Shown: positions 36,037 to 45,128 of the stretch, one piece after another
How positions within the stretch are numbered: the stretch's first letter is position 1
Layout of the letters: each line of letters begins with the position of its first letter
Origin: Carboxylicivirga sediminis
GTDB taxonomy: Bacteria; Bacteroidota; Bacteroidia; Bacteroidales; Marinilabiliaceae
Assembly: GCF_018156225.1 (NCBI RefSeq)
Contig: NZ_JAGTAR010000010.1
Coordinates: 62,001-126,000, forward strand
Direction of reading: 5' to 3'
Length of the DNA stretch: 64,000 nucleotides
Position numbers and translations under genes: made by a program
Notes under the pieces: generated by a model
Databases searched by the model: none
What the model was told of the DNA's origin: nothing
Seen by the model: only the letters and a program-made list of their open reading frames with translations

Positions 36037-36792
36037 TTACGCATACATCTTACTTAGCTCCAGTAGTTCAATTAACTGGTCGTAACGCCTATCTTCATAC
36101 ATTACTTCATCGCCAGTGTTCATTTTTATGCGCTGTAATTCGGGTTTAACTTCTTTAACCTGATTGAGGTTGATTAAATAATGTGGATGACATCTGAAAA
36201 AAGAATGATCAGTCAGCATGGCTTCATAGCGCCTCAAAGGTTTAGCTGCAAAGTAGTAACTGTTGTCAGTCATGTAGAAATTAGCTCCTCCCTGAATCGC
36301 TTTGCCCCAAGCAATTTCGTTGACATTGAACACTCTGAAGTTGGTTTTACCCTGTAAGATTATTTGATGCTCATTGTGTTCGATGTTATTGAAAAGGGTT
36401 TGTATTTTGAGTCTGTAATTCTGGTCAAGCAGTTCGTCAATGGCTTTGTCAATGGCAATTACCAATTCGTTAATATCGAATGGTTTGAATACAAATTCAA
36501 CTGCAGCATGCTGCAAGGCTTTAACCGCGTACTCATGATAGGCCGACATAAATACGATCTTAAAGTCCATGTTTTTACAAAGTTTGATAACGTCAAATGA
36601 GGTTCCATCAATTAAGTGAATGTCCATTAATAAAAGCTCTGGTTGAAGGCTGTTTATTTTGTCAACTGCCTCATTCACTCGTTCAGCCTTGCCAACGATG
36701 TTGATCTCAGGGAAGTGCTTTTCAATAACCCTGCATACAGCTAATGCATTGAGCGGATCGTCTTCTATTATTAATGTTTTTATTCGTTTCAT
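36037..36792 (-). CDS. LytTR-family response regulator
   Basis: A 251-residue protein. The receiver domain (1-120) has the acidic pair in IIEDDPLNA, phospho-acceptor Asp57 in LLMDIHLIDG, the threonine/serine position in VFMSAYHEYA, and Lys in EFVFKPFD. The LytTR DNA-binding domain (about 150-251) has ILQGKTNFRVFNVNEIAWGKA and FFRCHPHYLINLNQV. It starts one base after the kinase gene ends, so the two form a tight operon and a cognate pair. Targets are unknown. Confidence 0.92.
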   Translation of the reverse strand: MKRIKTLIIEDDPLNALAVCRVIEKHFPEINIVGKAERVNEAVDKINSLQPELLLMDIHLIDGTSFDVIKLCKNMDFKIVFMSAYHEYAVKALQHAAVEFVFKPFDINELVIAIDKAIDELLDQNYRLKIQTLFNNIEHNEHQIILQGKTNFRVFNVNEIAWGKAIQGGANFYMTDNSYYFAAKPLRRYEAMLTDHSFFRCHPHYLINLNQVKEVKPELQRIKMNTGDEVMYEDRRYDQLIELLELSKMYA

Positions 36793-36793
36793 T

Positions 36794-38749
36794 TCAGGTT
36801 TTTAAGGTTGTTTCCTGGGTGATTAAAGGTATTGATATGCGGGCTATTGTGCCTCTTTCAAACGGGTCTTTCTTCTTTTTGTCGAAGATTTCAAATGTTG
36901 TTTTCTGTTTTGTGTCTTTCTCTAATATGCTAAGTCTTTCCTGGGTAATCTTTATAGCCATCGATTCGTGCTGTTTTTCGCTTTTGCTTAATCGATCCTG
37001 ATAATCAATGCCCAGGCCGTTATCATCTACTTCCAGAATCATTTGATTCCCGTTTTTGAGAATGCGAACAATAAGCTTGCCAGTTTCACCCAGTGGCTTA
37101 AGGCCGTGTTCTATTGCGTTTTCTACAAATGGTTGAATCAGCATAGGCGGGATAACTACCTTGTTGTTCTTTATTTCGTCGCTGATGATAATATCAAATG
37201 TAAAGGGCGGGGAGAAGCGAAGTTGCTGTATTTTCAAGTAGTATTGCAACATTTCGGTTTCTTCCTGGATGGGGATAAACTCATAGTTGCTACTGCGTAA
37301 TACATGTCGCATCAACTTGGAAAAGTCAGATAAAAAGCGGCTGGACTTCTCCATGTTGTTTTCCAATATAAATACCTGTATGGCGCTTAGAGCATTAAAA
37401 ATAAAATGCGGATTCATTTGGGAGCGCAGCAGGCGCTGCTGAAAGCGCAGGTTTTTATAACGACTGCGCAGTCTTCCCTGGAATATTATGAGCATGGCAA
37501 CTACCACCAGTACAATTACTACAACTACTGTTGCCACAAGCACCGAGCGCTGCTTGGATAGCAATGTTTTTTGCAACAATGCTTCTTTGTTCAATTCATC
37601 TATTTGCAGTTGCTGCAGGGTATTGTTGTATTTGGCTTCAATGGAAGCCATATGAAACAGATTTTTCTCATTAAGTATACTATCCTTAAAACTTGTTGCC
37701 AGCTTGTAGTATTCAAGGGAGCGATTGTATAGCTGGTTTTGCTCATAGGCTTTTGAGAGCAGTGATGCTGCTTCTTCGGCTGTGTATTTCGAGCCAATTT
37801 CCATGGCCATGTTTAAGCCTTGCTCCAGGTAGGTGATGGCCCGGTTTGGCAGATTGTCATTCAGGTATGTTTTACCTATTTGTGTGTAGCTAACCGAGGT
37901 AAGCATACGATCTTCCAACTCCTGATTGATCTCTAATGCTTTTAAAAGGTAGTCGAGTGCCAATCTGTTTTGCTGCTTGGCTATATAGGCACTGCCTATG
38001 CTGTTGTAGCAGATGGATTGGCCCACCCGGCTGTTGATTTGCGTATTGTAATCAAGTGATTTAAAATAATAATACATGGCCGAATCCAGCTGGTTCAGCT
38101 TCATGTAAGCTTCACCAATATTATTGGTATTAATGGCCATACCCAGCATATTATTCATCCGTTCGGATATGTGTAACCCGCGTCTGAAATATTCAATGGC
38201 CGAATGATACCTTTCCATGGCTATACTTACATTACCCATTCCGTTAATGGCCTTGCTAAGGCTAAGTGAGTCATTGCATTGTTCGGCTAGTTGGAGCGCT
38301 TTCATATGCATATCCAGCGCCTGTGGGTTTTCATCTATTCGTCGAAATATAACGCCTATTTGGTTATAAGCTCTTGTTTGAAACTGCAGGTTGTTTGAGG
38401 CTTCGGCTATGTTAAGTGCCTTTTGCAGCATCTTCATAGCATCAGAATAGTAGGATTTGTTGCGGAGCCTTTGACCTACAAGTGTATAAATATTGAAAAG
38501 GTAGTTGTTGAAATCACCTTTTATCGCCATATCTTCAGCCTCCTTCAGGTAGTTGTCAAAAGCGGGTAAGTTGCCCGAGCTGGCATCATACGTTTCATTC
38601 GATTGTAAAATAAGCTGTTCAATCATCAATGAATCCTGTGCAGATACAGATGTTTCTATCAGTTCATCAGAAACTTCCGCCTTTTGAAAGTCGCAACTGA
38701 ATAATACGAACGAGGTAATTAATATGATGAGTGTGTTTCTCAGATCCAA
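36794..38749 (-). CDS. TPR-containing LytS-type sensor histidine kinase (TTG start)
   Basis: A 651-residue protein. Residues 1-18 plus Cys19 (VLFSC) form a lipoprotein-like signal. About six tetratricopeptide repeats (90-360) follow, then one membrane helix (403-424). The His_kinase domain has His448 in QMNPHFIFNAL, and the ATPase domain has VIPPMLIQPFVENAIEHG and DNGLGID. No ATG lies near the start; TTG at 38749 is preceded by an in-frame stop a few codons upstream, so TTG is the likely initiator. It phosphorylates the LytTR regulator encoded one base later. The periplasmic TPR part is the probable sensor. Confidence 0.9.
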   Translation of the reverse strand: MDLRNTLIILITSFVLFSCDFQKAEVSDELIETSVSAQDSLMIEQLILQSNETYDASSGNLPAFDNYLKEAEDMAIKGDFNNYLFNIYTLVGQRLRNKSYYSDAMKMLQKALNIAEASNNLQFQTRAYNQIGVIFRRIDENPQALDMHMKALQLAEQCNDSLSLSKAINGMGNVSIAMERYHSAIEYFRRGLHISERMNNMLGMAINTNNIGEAYMKLNQLDSAMYYYFKSLDYNTQINSRVGQSICYNSIGSAYIAKQQNRLALDYLLKALEINQELEDRMLTSVSYTQIGKTYLNDNLPNRAITYLEQGLNMAMEIGSKYTAEEAASLLSKAYEQNQLYNRSLEYYKLATSFKDSILNEKNLFHMASIEAKYNNTLQQLQIDELNKEALLQKTLLSKQRSVLVATVVVVIVLVVVAMLIIFQGRLRSRYKNLRFQQRLLRSQMNPHFIFNALSAIQVFILENNMEKSSRFLSDFSKLMRHVLRSSNYEFIPIQEETEMLQYYLKIQQLRFSPPFTFDIIISDEIKNNKVVIPPMLIQPFVENAIEHGLKPLGETGKLIVRILKNGNQMILEVDDNGLGIDYQDRLSKSEKQHESMAIKITQERLSILEKDTKQKTTFEIFDKKKKDPFERGTIARISIPLITQETTLKT

Positions 38750-38906
38750 AATTCTTCGACTTTAGTGAACGGCTAATTTACACTTTAGTACAAATTATAA
38801 AAATTTAAGCGTGAATGTTTTTATTTGAACAGAAAGTTATTAACCAAGTTATAAACACTACCAAGGCGGGAATAAATATATATTTGCACGAAAATTATAG
38901 AAGGCT

Positions 38907-39905
38907 GTGAAGATAGGAAAGCTTGAATTAGGGGATAAACCATTGTTTTTGGCACCAATGGAAGATGTGACTGATCCGTCATTCCGGGTGTTTTGCAAAG
39001 AGCAGGGAGTAGATATGATGTATACCGAGTTTGTGTCGGCCGATGCATTGGTGCGCAATGTTAATCGTTCGTTGCGCAAGCTGGAGTTGATGGATGCGGA
39101 GAGACCTGTTGGGATACAGATTTATGGAAATGATATAGAGAAGATGGTGGTGGCAGCCAAAATGGCTGAAGCGGCTAATCCTGACGTGATTGATTTGAAT
39201 TTTGGCTGTCCGGTTAAAAAAATTGCCGGTAAAGGAAGTGGTTCAGGTCTTTTGCTGGATATCCCAAAGATGCTGGCGATTACCGATGCTGTTGTAAAGG
39301 CTGTAAATATACCTGTTACTGCCAAAACCCGATTGGGTTGGGATAGTGAATCGCTGGTGATTGAGCAGGTGGCAGAGCAATTACAGGATGTTGGCGTAAA
39401 GGCCTTGTGTATTCATGGGCGCACCAAAGAGCAAATGTACAATGGAATAGCCGACTGGACCCTGATTGGGAAAGTGAAGGAAAATCCGCGCATCAACATA
39501 CCAATTATTGGTAACGGCGATGTTGACAGCCCGCAGAAGGCCAAGCAGTTTTTTGATGATTATAATGTGGATGGTTTGATGATTGGCAGGGCGTCCATTG
39601 GAAGACCATGGATATTTAAAGAGATAAAGCACTTTCTGGATACAGGTGAATTGCTTCCGCCTTTGACTATTAAAGAGCAGGCTCAATTGATGGATGAGAT
39701 TGTACAAAAATCCTGCGCAATGATTGGAGAGCGTCGTGGAATACTGCATGCCCGCCGCCATCTGGCCATTCCGTTTAAAAATCTACCTGATATCAGGCCA
39801 TTGCGTATCCAGCTGTTAAGAGAAAAGACAGTTGCCGGGATATCAGAAGTGCTTATGCAAATTGGCGATAAGTATGCTGATTATTCAGAGGCTGACTCGG
39901 CGTAA
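38907..39905 (+). CDS. dusB: tRNA-dihydrouridine synthase B (GTG start)
   Basis: A 332-residue FMN enzyme. LFLAPMEDVTDPSFRVFCKEQG at the N-terminus, VDMMYTEFVSADAL, PVGIQIYGND, and IDLNFGCPVKKIAGKGSGSGLL with the catalytic cysteine in FGCP follow the DusB pattern. ARTRLGWD-like and CIHGRTKEQMYNG segments, and GNGDVDSP plus GLMIGRASIGRPWIF, complete the barrel. It reduces uridine in the tRNA D-loop. The GTG at 38907 follows a TATATTTG -7 element at 38879-38886, with no ATG alternative. Its 3' end overlaps the convergent permease gene by 25 bp. Confidence 0.93.
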   Translation: MKIGKLELGDKPLFLAPMEDVTDPSFRVFCKEQGVDMMYTEFVSADALVRNVNRSLRKLELMDAERPVGIQIYGNDIEKMVVAAKMAEAANPDVIDLNFGCPVKKIAGKGSGSGLLLDIPKMLAITDAVVKAVNIPVTAKTRLGWDSESLVIEQVAEQLQDVGVKALCIHGRTKEQMYNGIADWTLIGKVKENPRINIPIIGNGDVDSPQKAKQFFDDYNVDGLMIGRASIGRPWIFKEIKHFLDTGELLPPLTIKEQAQLMDEIVQKSCAMIGERRGILHARRHLAIPFKNLPDIRPLRIQLLREKTVAGISEVLMQIGDKYADYSEADSA

Positions 39906-41119
39906 TACCTGCCAACAATCACTCTTACCGGATACCAGGCTGCCAGGGCGCTGATAATGGAAACGGTAATAATGACCAGGACCACATCTGTCCATTGCAG
40001 CACCACGGGGTAGGCATCGGTTATATAATTGCCACTGCCACTAAATTTGATGATGCCGAAATGTTCTTGCACTAAAACGATGACAATTCCCAGCAATGAG
40101 CCTATGATAATGCCAGCAACTGAAATTAACCAGCCTTCAGTCATGAAAATGCGGGTGATTAAACGCTTATTAGCACCCATGCTTTTAAGCGTAAAAATGC
40201 TTTCCTTCTTTTCGTAAATAAGCATGGCCAGATTGGCCACAATATTAAAGGCTGCAATGGCTATAATAAAGCTAAGTATGATGTAGGCCATGAGCTTTTC
40301 CACCTTCATCACTTTATAAAACGCCTCGTGTTGTTCCTGTTGGTTCAATACATTCATTTGCTCACCAGCCAATGCCTGAATGGCTTTTTCTACTTTCGCT
40401 ATGTCGGCATTGTCATCTACCTTAATGGCCAGCGACGAGATGGTTTTGTCATCGTATTGTAATAATCTTCGGGCTTGTTCAATGTCAACAATCAGGTATT
40501 GTCCGTCATACTCTTCCTGATTGACGGCAAAGAAACCTGATGGGCTTAAGTATTCTTGCCTGAAAGCATTTTGTGGTGCCATCATGTTAACATTGCCCAG
40601 GCGCTTGGGAACATACATGGTAAGCGGTGTCACAAAATTGAGCCGAATAGCCAGCTGATCGGCCAGACGTTTACCAATAACCCCTCTGAACTCCGATTTG
40701 TATTTTAGCTCATACTTGCCATCAATCATTATTGAATCGATGCTGCTCACCTTATTAAACATGGTATCAACACCCATAATCATGCCGGGTATTTTGCGCT
40801 GGCGGAATCGAAGTAGTGCCTGATGTTCCAGTACCTCTGAGATGCTTAGCACACCTTCGGTTTGCTTAATATCTTCATAAGGTATTGAGTCGGTAGATAT
40901 TACTTTCCCCGTTAAGGGTACAACTTTTAAATCAGGATCGAAAGCTGTGTACAGATCGCCCATTAGACCATGCACCCCGTTGAAGACAGATAGCACGATT
41001 ACCAAAGCCATACTGCCTGTTAATACGCCGAAAACCGAAATCATCGAGATGATGTTAATAATGTTCTGCGATTTCTTGGCGTATAAATACCGGCGCGCTA
41101 TGTCAAAGGCTAACTTCAT
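39881..41119 (-). CDS. FtsX-like ABC permease (LolC/LolE type)
   Basis: A 412-residue membrane protein. N-terminal helix 1 follows FDIARRYLYAKKSQNIINIISMISVFGV, a Lol-family start. A large periplasmic MacB-like domain (about 45-265) follows, then three C-terminal helices in the FtsX domain (AYIILSFIIAIAAFNIVANLAMLIYEKK..IFTLKSMGANK). The likely role is extraction of lipoproteins from the inner membrane with a LolD ATPase, which is not encoded here. It lies 6 bp after a methyltransferase gene and near rbfA, a gene order seen in Bacteroidota. It overlaps the end of dusB by 25 bp. Confidence 0.85.
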   Translation of the reverse strand: MKLAFDIARRYLYAKKSQNIINIISMISVFGVLTGSMALVIVLSVFNGVHGLMGDLYTAFDPDLKVVPLTGKVISTDSIPYEDIKQTEGVLSISEVLEHQALLRFRQRKIPGMIMGVDTMFNKVSSIDSIMIDGKYELKYKSEFRGVIGKRLADQLAIRLNFVTPLTMYVPKRLGNVNMMAPQNAFRQEYLSPSGFFAVNQEEYDGQYLIVDIEQARRLLQYDDKTISSLAIKVDDNADIAKVEKAIQALAGEQMNVLNQQEQHEAFYKVMKVEKLMAYIILSFIIAIAAFNIVANLAMLIYEKKESIFTLKSMGANKRLITRIFMTEGWLISVAGIIIGSLLGIVIVLVQEHFGIIKFSGSGNYITDAYPVVLQWTDVVLVIITVSIISALAAWYPVRVIVGRYYAESASE

Positions 41120-41125
41120 GCGTTA

Positions 41126-41947
41126 TTACTTTTGGGCTACTACCATTAAACCGGTTCCTTTGCTGTGACGTGTGCTAATATCTATCCAGTTGAGTACGAA
41201 GGCAATTGGATAAGTAACCAGGTAATAGAATGGCAATGCAATGAAGAATAACTTGGTGGTATTGAGTGCTTTAATAGGAAATTTCATTGAAAGGCGCCAT
41301 GAAATATTACCGGCTTTCCCATATGTATAGGATGTTCGAATGTTTCTGAACCCTGCCTTTGTCAGTTTCTTTCTGATATCTTCGGCGTTATAGCCATCTC
41401 GCACGTGTTCATCAATAAAACCATGCACGCCTTCGTCTTCGTGGTGGTGATGTGTATCTGAGCCTCCCATATCCGATGGTGTAGAGATAATAAGCGTTGC
41501 ATCTTTTTTCATCGACTGGTAGAAATTGGCAAAAACCAATTCGTCTTCAAGGATATGCTCCATCACATCTACTGAAAGAATTAGATCATAGGCTTCTGTA
41601 TTAACAAATTTTGTGAGGTCGGCATATTCAAAGACCACCCGGTTGTGGCGTTTAATTTTCTCAAAAAACTGGTTGCAGTCAGCAATTTGTTCTTCCTTAA
41701 CATCAACGCCTTTAATGGTCCACTGCTTGCCAAGCGACGACATATAATACACATATTGACCAAATCCGCTTCCGGCATCCAGCACTTGCATCTCTTTTTG
41801 ATTCTGGCGCGCTACCCGGCGTAACTCGCGTCGTATATACCAGGCCCTGAGTAAGAGAAGATCGAGTAAGCGGTAAAAAAAGATGCGTAATGCAGGCGTT
41901 TGATTAAATACTTTTCCTAATGAACGTTTAATTGGATCGTACTGCAT
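41126..41947 (-). CDS. Class I SAM-dependent methyltransferase
   Basis: A 273-residue protein with a Rossmann methyltransferase core: EMQVLDAGSGFGQYVYYMSS (SAM motif I, about 50-70), TIKGVDVKEEQIADCNQF (motif II region), YDLILSVDVMEHILEDELVFANFYQSMKKDATLIISTP (motifs IV-V). The C-terminus carries two hydrophobic stretches (LFFIALPFYYLVTYPIAFVLN), so it may sit at the membrane. The methyl acceptor is unknown. It is 2 bp after rbfA and 6 bp before the permease gene, so all three are in one unit. Confidence 0.87.
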   Translation of the reverse strand: MQYDPIKRSLGKVFNQTPALRIFFYRLLDLLLLRAWYIRRELRRVARQNQKEMQVLDAGSGFGQYVYYMSSLGKQWTIKGVDVKEEQIADCNQFFEKIKRHNRVVFEYADLTKFVNTEAYDLILSVDVMEHILEDELVFANFYQSMKKDATLIISTPSDMGGSDTHHHHEDEGVHGFIDEHVRDGYNAEDIRKKLTKAGFRNIRTSYTYGKAGNISWRLSMKFPIKALNTTKLFFIALPFYYLVTYPIAFVLNWIDISTRHSKGTGLMVVAQK

Positions 41948-41949
41948 GC

Positions 41950-42288
41950 TTAATCTTTTAATAGACGATCAATGTTATCCAGGTAATCGAGGCTGTCATC
42001 AACAAAGAAGCGTAGTTCCGGGATGATGCGCATTTGTTTACCAACCCGTTTACCTAGGGCAAATCTGATTTGAGAACTTTGTTCATTAATTCCTTTCATC
42101 ACCTCGTCAATATTTCCTGTTGGGAAGATGCTTAAATATGCTTTGGCTTGCCCCAGATCTGGTGATATTCTTACAACCGTCACTGTAACCATAGTGCCAA
42201 GGCATACAGCCCGCATTTCGCGCTGAAAGATTTCGCTTATTTCTTTTTGCAGAAGGCGGGATATTTTCTTTTGTCTCGTTGAATCCAT
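41950..42288 (-). CDS. rbfA: Ribosome-binding factor A
   Basis: A 112-residue KH-fold protein: TRQKKISRLLQKEISEIFQ at the N-terminus, VTVTVVRISPDLGQAKAYLSIFP in the middle, and MRIIPELRFFVDDSLDYLDNIDRLL at the end are the three conserved parts of RbfA. It binds the 30S subunit and helps 16S rRNA 5'-end maturation and cold adaptation. It is the first gene of the rbfA-methyltransferase-permease unit, with a 2-bp gap to the next gene. Confidence 0.95.
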   Translation of the reverse strand: MDSTRQKKISRLLQKEISEIFQREMRAVCLGTMVTVTVVRISPDLGQAKAYLSIFPTGNIDEVMKGINEQSSQIRFALGKRVGKQMRIIPELRFFVDDSLDYLDNIDRLLKD

Positions 42289-42504
42289 GTAACTAGTTTC
42301 CTATATAATATGCTTGTCAAACAATGCACATATTTATTGCATTGGTTTAAAAGCACGAAATTACGCTTTTTCGGTGGAAATATTGTTCTTACAACAGGCT
42401 CATATCAATGAATGACCAATAATATGGTCGAAAAAAAACCTGCAACTCCTTTGAATCACAGGTCTCTCAAACCAAAACTTTTACCAATTATGAAAAAATA
42501 TGGG

Positions 42505-42894
42505 CTATCTATCGCCTCTTTCACCTCTGTGCCCATTTCTCATTTCTTTCGCCCGTTCTTCTTCGAGCACTATATATTTTTCAAACTGCTCAGTACTGAG
42601 CACTGCTTCTAATTCTTTGTATTTGGCGTCACGTAAATCATCTCTCAATATACGCATTTTTTCTCTATCTCCTTGAGTATTGTCCCTCAGTTTTTTGAAT
42701 TGGTCTGCAAACTTAAGGTTAATACGCTCAATCTTGCTCCTTTGCTCTTCAGTTAATTGCAGAGCCTCCTGCATCATAATTGTTTGCCTCTTGGCCATAT
42801 CTTCGGCACTCCAATTTTGCCTCTGACTACTTTTAAGGTTGCAAGCGCCTGCAACTATTAAAATAACTGTAAATACAACTAATTTATTGCTCAT
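42505..42894 (-). CDS. Spy/CpxP-like periplasmic lipoprotein
   Basis: A 129-residue protein with a lipoprotein signal (hydrophobic residues 5-17, Cys18 in AGAC). The mature part is helical and strongly charged, with MQEALQLTEEQRSKIERINLKFADQFKKLRD, which contains the LTxxQ motif of Spy/CpxP-type proteins, and a second KYKELEAVLSTEQFEKY repeat of the same kind. The C-terminus is rich in Arg, Gly and Glu. It probably acts as a periplasmic chaperone or stress sensor; this is inferred from the motif only. It stands alone. Confidence 0.78.
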   Translation of the reverse strand: MSNKLVVFTVILIVAGACNLKSSQRQNWSAEDMAKRQTIMMQEALQLTEEQRSKIERINLKFADQFKKLRDNTQGDREKMRILRDDLRDAKYKELEAVLSTEQFEKYIVLEEERAKEMRNGHRGERGDR

Positions 42895-43138
42895 TTTGTT
42901 CGGTTTTTATTCAATATTAATCCTTGGACGCCAAGTTGATATTATTCCTGCGCGTTTGGTCGAAAATTAAACTTGTCGTTTTATGTGGATTAAGATTCAG
43001 GTATTCAGGAGTATAGTGGATTTGCATTTCGGCGATAAAAGACCTGGTAAACATTTGTTAACATTTTTTTGTTTGATAGATAAGTATTTACGGAAATTTG
43101 ACTTATTTTGCGATGAATATGTAGTTCGGGATAACTAT

Positions 43139-45091
43139 ATGATAATTTTTAGGACTAAACTAATTCTGTTGGCAGTTGTGTTATTGATTGGCAATTGGTC
43201 AGTAGCACAGCAAAAGAAGAATGTTCGCCAGGAACAAAAGGCATTTTTTAAAGCATTAAATTATGCTGAATCAGATGACTATGAAAAGGCCATTAGTGCG
43301 TTTTCAAATCTGGTGAAGACTTCTCCCACCTTTACAGAGGCCTACTTGCATTTGGGTTTATGTTATTTAAATACCAACAAAGGAGCTGAATCAGCTATTC
43401 CTGCATTACAAACTGGTTTAAGTCAGCTAAGTGCCGATGACCAGGCAACACCTCTGGGGCACGATTTTATGATGGCATTAGGAGAAGCCTATCAGGTTTC
43501 GCTTAAGCCAGATTCCGCCATATTGGTATATAATGTTCTGCTAACCAAAGTTGATAATGCTGACCTTGATTTTAAGGCACAGATTGAGCAGGAAATCAAT
43601 AATTGTAGGAATGCCAAAGTGTTTTTAGCTAATCCTGTACAGTTAACTATTACTAACCTGGGGGAAGCTGTGAATAGCAGGTATGATGATCATAGTCCGT
43701 TAGTTAATGTATATGAAGATGTATTGTTGTTCACATCACGTCGTCCTGAAGCCAAGCTGCCGGAATTAGCCGATGGTCAGTTTCCAGAAAAGGTATATGT
43801 ATCGGCCAATGAAAAGGCACATTGGGAAAAGGCCAAACTCCTGAATGTTTTTTTTAAGAACCCGGTGCATGAGTCGGGAGTATCCTTGTCGCCCGATGGT
43901 AATAGCCTGTTTATTTATCGTAGCGATAATGATGGTAAAAGTATATATGTAAGTTATCTGGAAAAAGGAGAGTGGACTGAGCCTGTGAAATTACCATACC
44001 CTATCAATACGCCAGCTGATGAAACGCATGCCTCGTTGTCGGGTGACCGGAGTACTTTGTTTTTTACAAGTGACCGTGAGGGGGGCTATGGCGGCCTGGA
44101 TATTTACATGTGTAAAAAAGATGCCTATGGACGATGGGGAGAGGCTCGTAACCTGGGGTCATCCATCAACACAAGGTTTGATGAAGAAACTTCCATGATA
44201 CATGCTGATGGCCGTACTTTGTATTTTGCCTCGGAGGGACATAACTCTATGGGGCGACTGGATGTGTTTTATGCCCAAATGAATTCTGATAGCACATGGT
44301 CATTGCCAGTTAACCTGGGATACCCGATAAACACCCCTGACGATGATTTCTTTTTCCTGCCCAGTCTTGATAAGAGCCATGCTTATTACGCATCGTCACG
44401 CTTTGATGATAATTATGGTGGTTCAGATATTTATAAGGTGGAGTTTGATGCGGCCTTTGAAGGTGAACTGGCGGTTATTGAAGGGCAGGTGAGTAGTGCC
44501 GATATGAAACGTGGACCCATTCGATTAATGGTAACCCGCATGACCGACCGTCAGTTGGTTGGTGATTACCGCCCTGATGAACAAAGCGGGAAATACACAA
44601 TGTTTCTAGAAACAGGTCATGAATATTCCATTGAGCAGATGGCCATCAACCAGCCAATGGGCGAATCAGTAATTACAGTCGAGCCGGAGATGGCCTATCA
44701 AAAGGAACCCAAAGTATATTCTTTTAGTGAGATACAAATGACACCGCCTCTAAAAAGAGTGATTGTTGCCAAAACACTCTCTGAGCAGAATATTGCAGCC
44801 GTGGCAGCTATTGAGGCAGACATCAAACACATAGAATACACGCCTTATTTCACGCTTCAGGTGTTGGCTTTGAAAAGACGTCCTCTATTTGCATCGCTCT
44901 ATCTGAAAGGTCTTGATGTGGATGATATCCGTACGATCAAGTGTAAAGATGGTTATACCCGCTATTTATACGGAGCATATATTGATTATCCAACAGCCAA
45001 ACGCACACAAAAGAGAATTCAACAATCGGGTAAGTTTGATGATTCGTTTGTGAGGCGATTGAGTGAGGTGGAGGCTTTACAACTCAAGTAA
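43139..45091 (+). CDS. TPR and PD40 (WD40-like propeller) envelope protein with SPOR-like C-terminus
   Basis: About 650 residues from ATG 43139. The frame is open to 42983, but the upstream 52 residues precede a normal signal peptide (FRTKLILLAVVLLIGNWSVAQ) and look untranslated. A TPR-like segment (AFFKALNYAESDDYEKAISAFSNLV) follows. Next come PD40 blades (SGVSLSPDGNSLFIYRSDNDG, HASLSGDRSTLFFTSDREGGYGGLDIYM, MIHADGRTLYFASEGHNSMG). A C-terminal domain (about 575-650) with FTLQVLALKRRPLFASLYLKG and DGYTRYLYGAY resembles SPOR. It is related to the OmpA/PD40 proteins of Bacteroidota but has no OmpA domain. SPOR suggests binding to denuded peptidoglycan. Confidence 0.78.
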   Translation: MIIFRTKLILLAVVLLIGNWSVAQQKKNVRQEQKAFFKALNYAESDDYEKAISAFSNLVKTSPTFTEAYLHLGLCYLNTNKGAESAIPALQTGLSQLSADDQATPLGHDFMMALGEAYQVSLKPDSAILVYNVLLTKVDNADLDFKAQIEQEINNCRNAKVFLANPVQLTITNLGEAVNSRYDDHSPLVNVYEDVLLFTSRRPEAKLPELADGQFPEKVYVSANEKAHWEKAKLLNVFFKNPVHESGVSLSPDGNSLFIYRSDNDGKSIYVSYLEKGEWTEPVKLPYPINTPADETHASLSGDRSTLFFTSDREGGYGGLDIYMCKKDAYGRWGEARNLGSSINTRFDEETSMIHADGRTLYFASEGHNSMGRLDVFYAQMNSDSTWSLPVNLGYPINTPDDDFFFLPSLDKSHAYYASSRFDDNYGGSDIYKVEFDAAFEGELAVIEGQVSSADMKRGPIRLMVTRMTDRQLVGDYRPDEQSGKYTMFLETGHEYSIEQMAINQPMGESVITVEPEMAYQKEPKVYSFSEIQMTPPLKRVIVAKTLSEQNIAAVAAIEADIKHIEYTPYFTLQVLALKRRPLFASLYLKGLDVDDIRTIKCKDGYTRYLYGAYIDYPTAKRTQKRIQQSGKFDDSFVRRLSEVEALQLK

Positions 45092-45128
45092 TTTTCTTGT
45101 TGATATATAGTGTAGATTGGGTTAGTCT

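Noticed and set aside
42412-42612. 66-codon plus-strand frame before the Spy-like gene
   Set aside because: It runs antisense into the Spy-like gene, and the translation has no domain.
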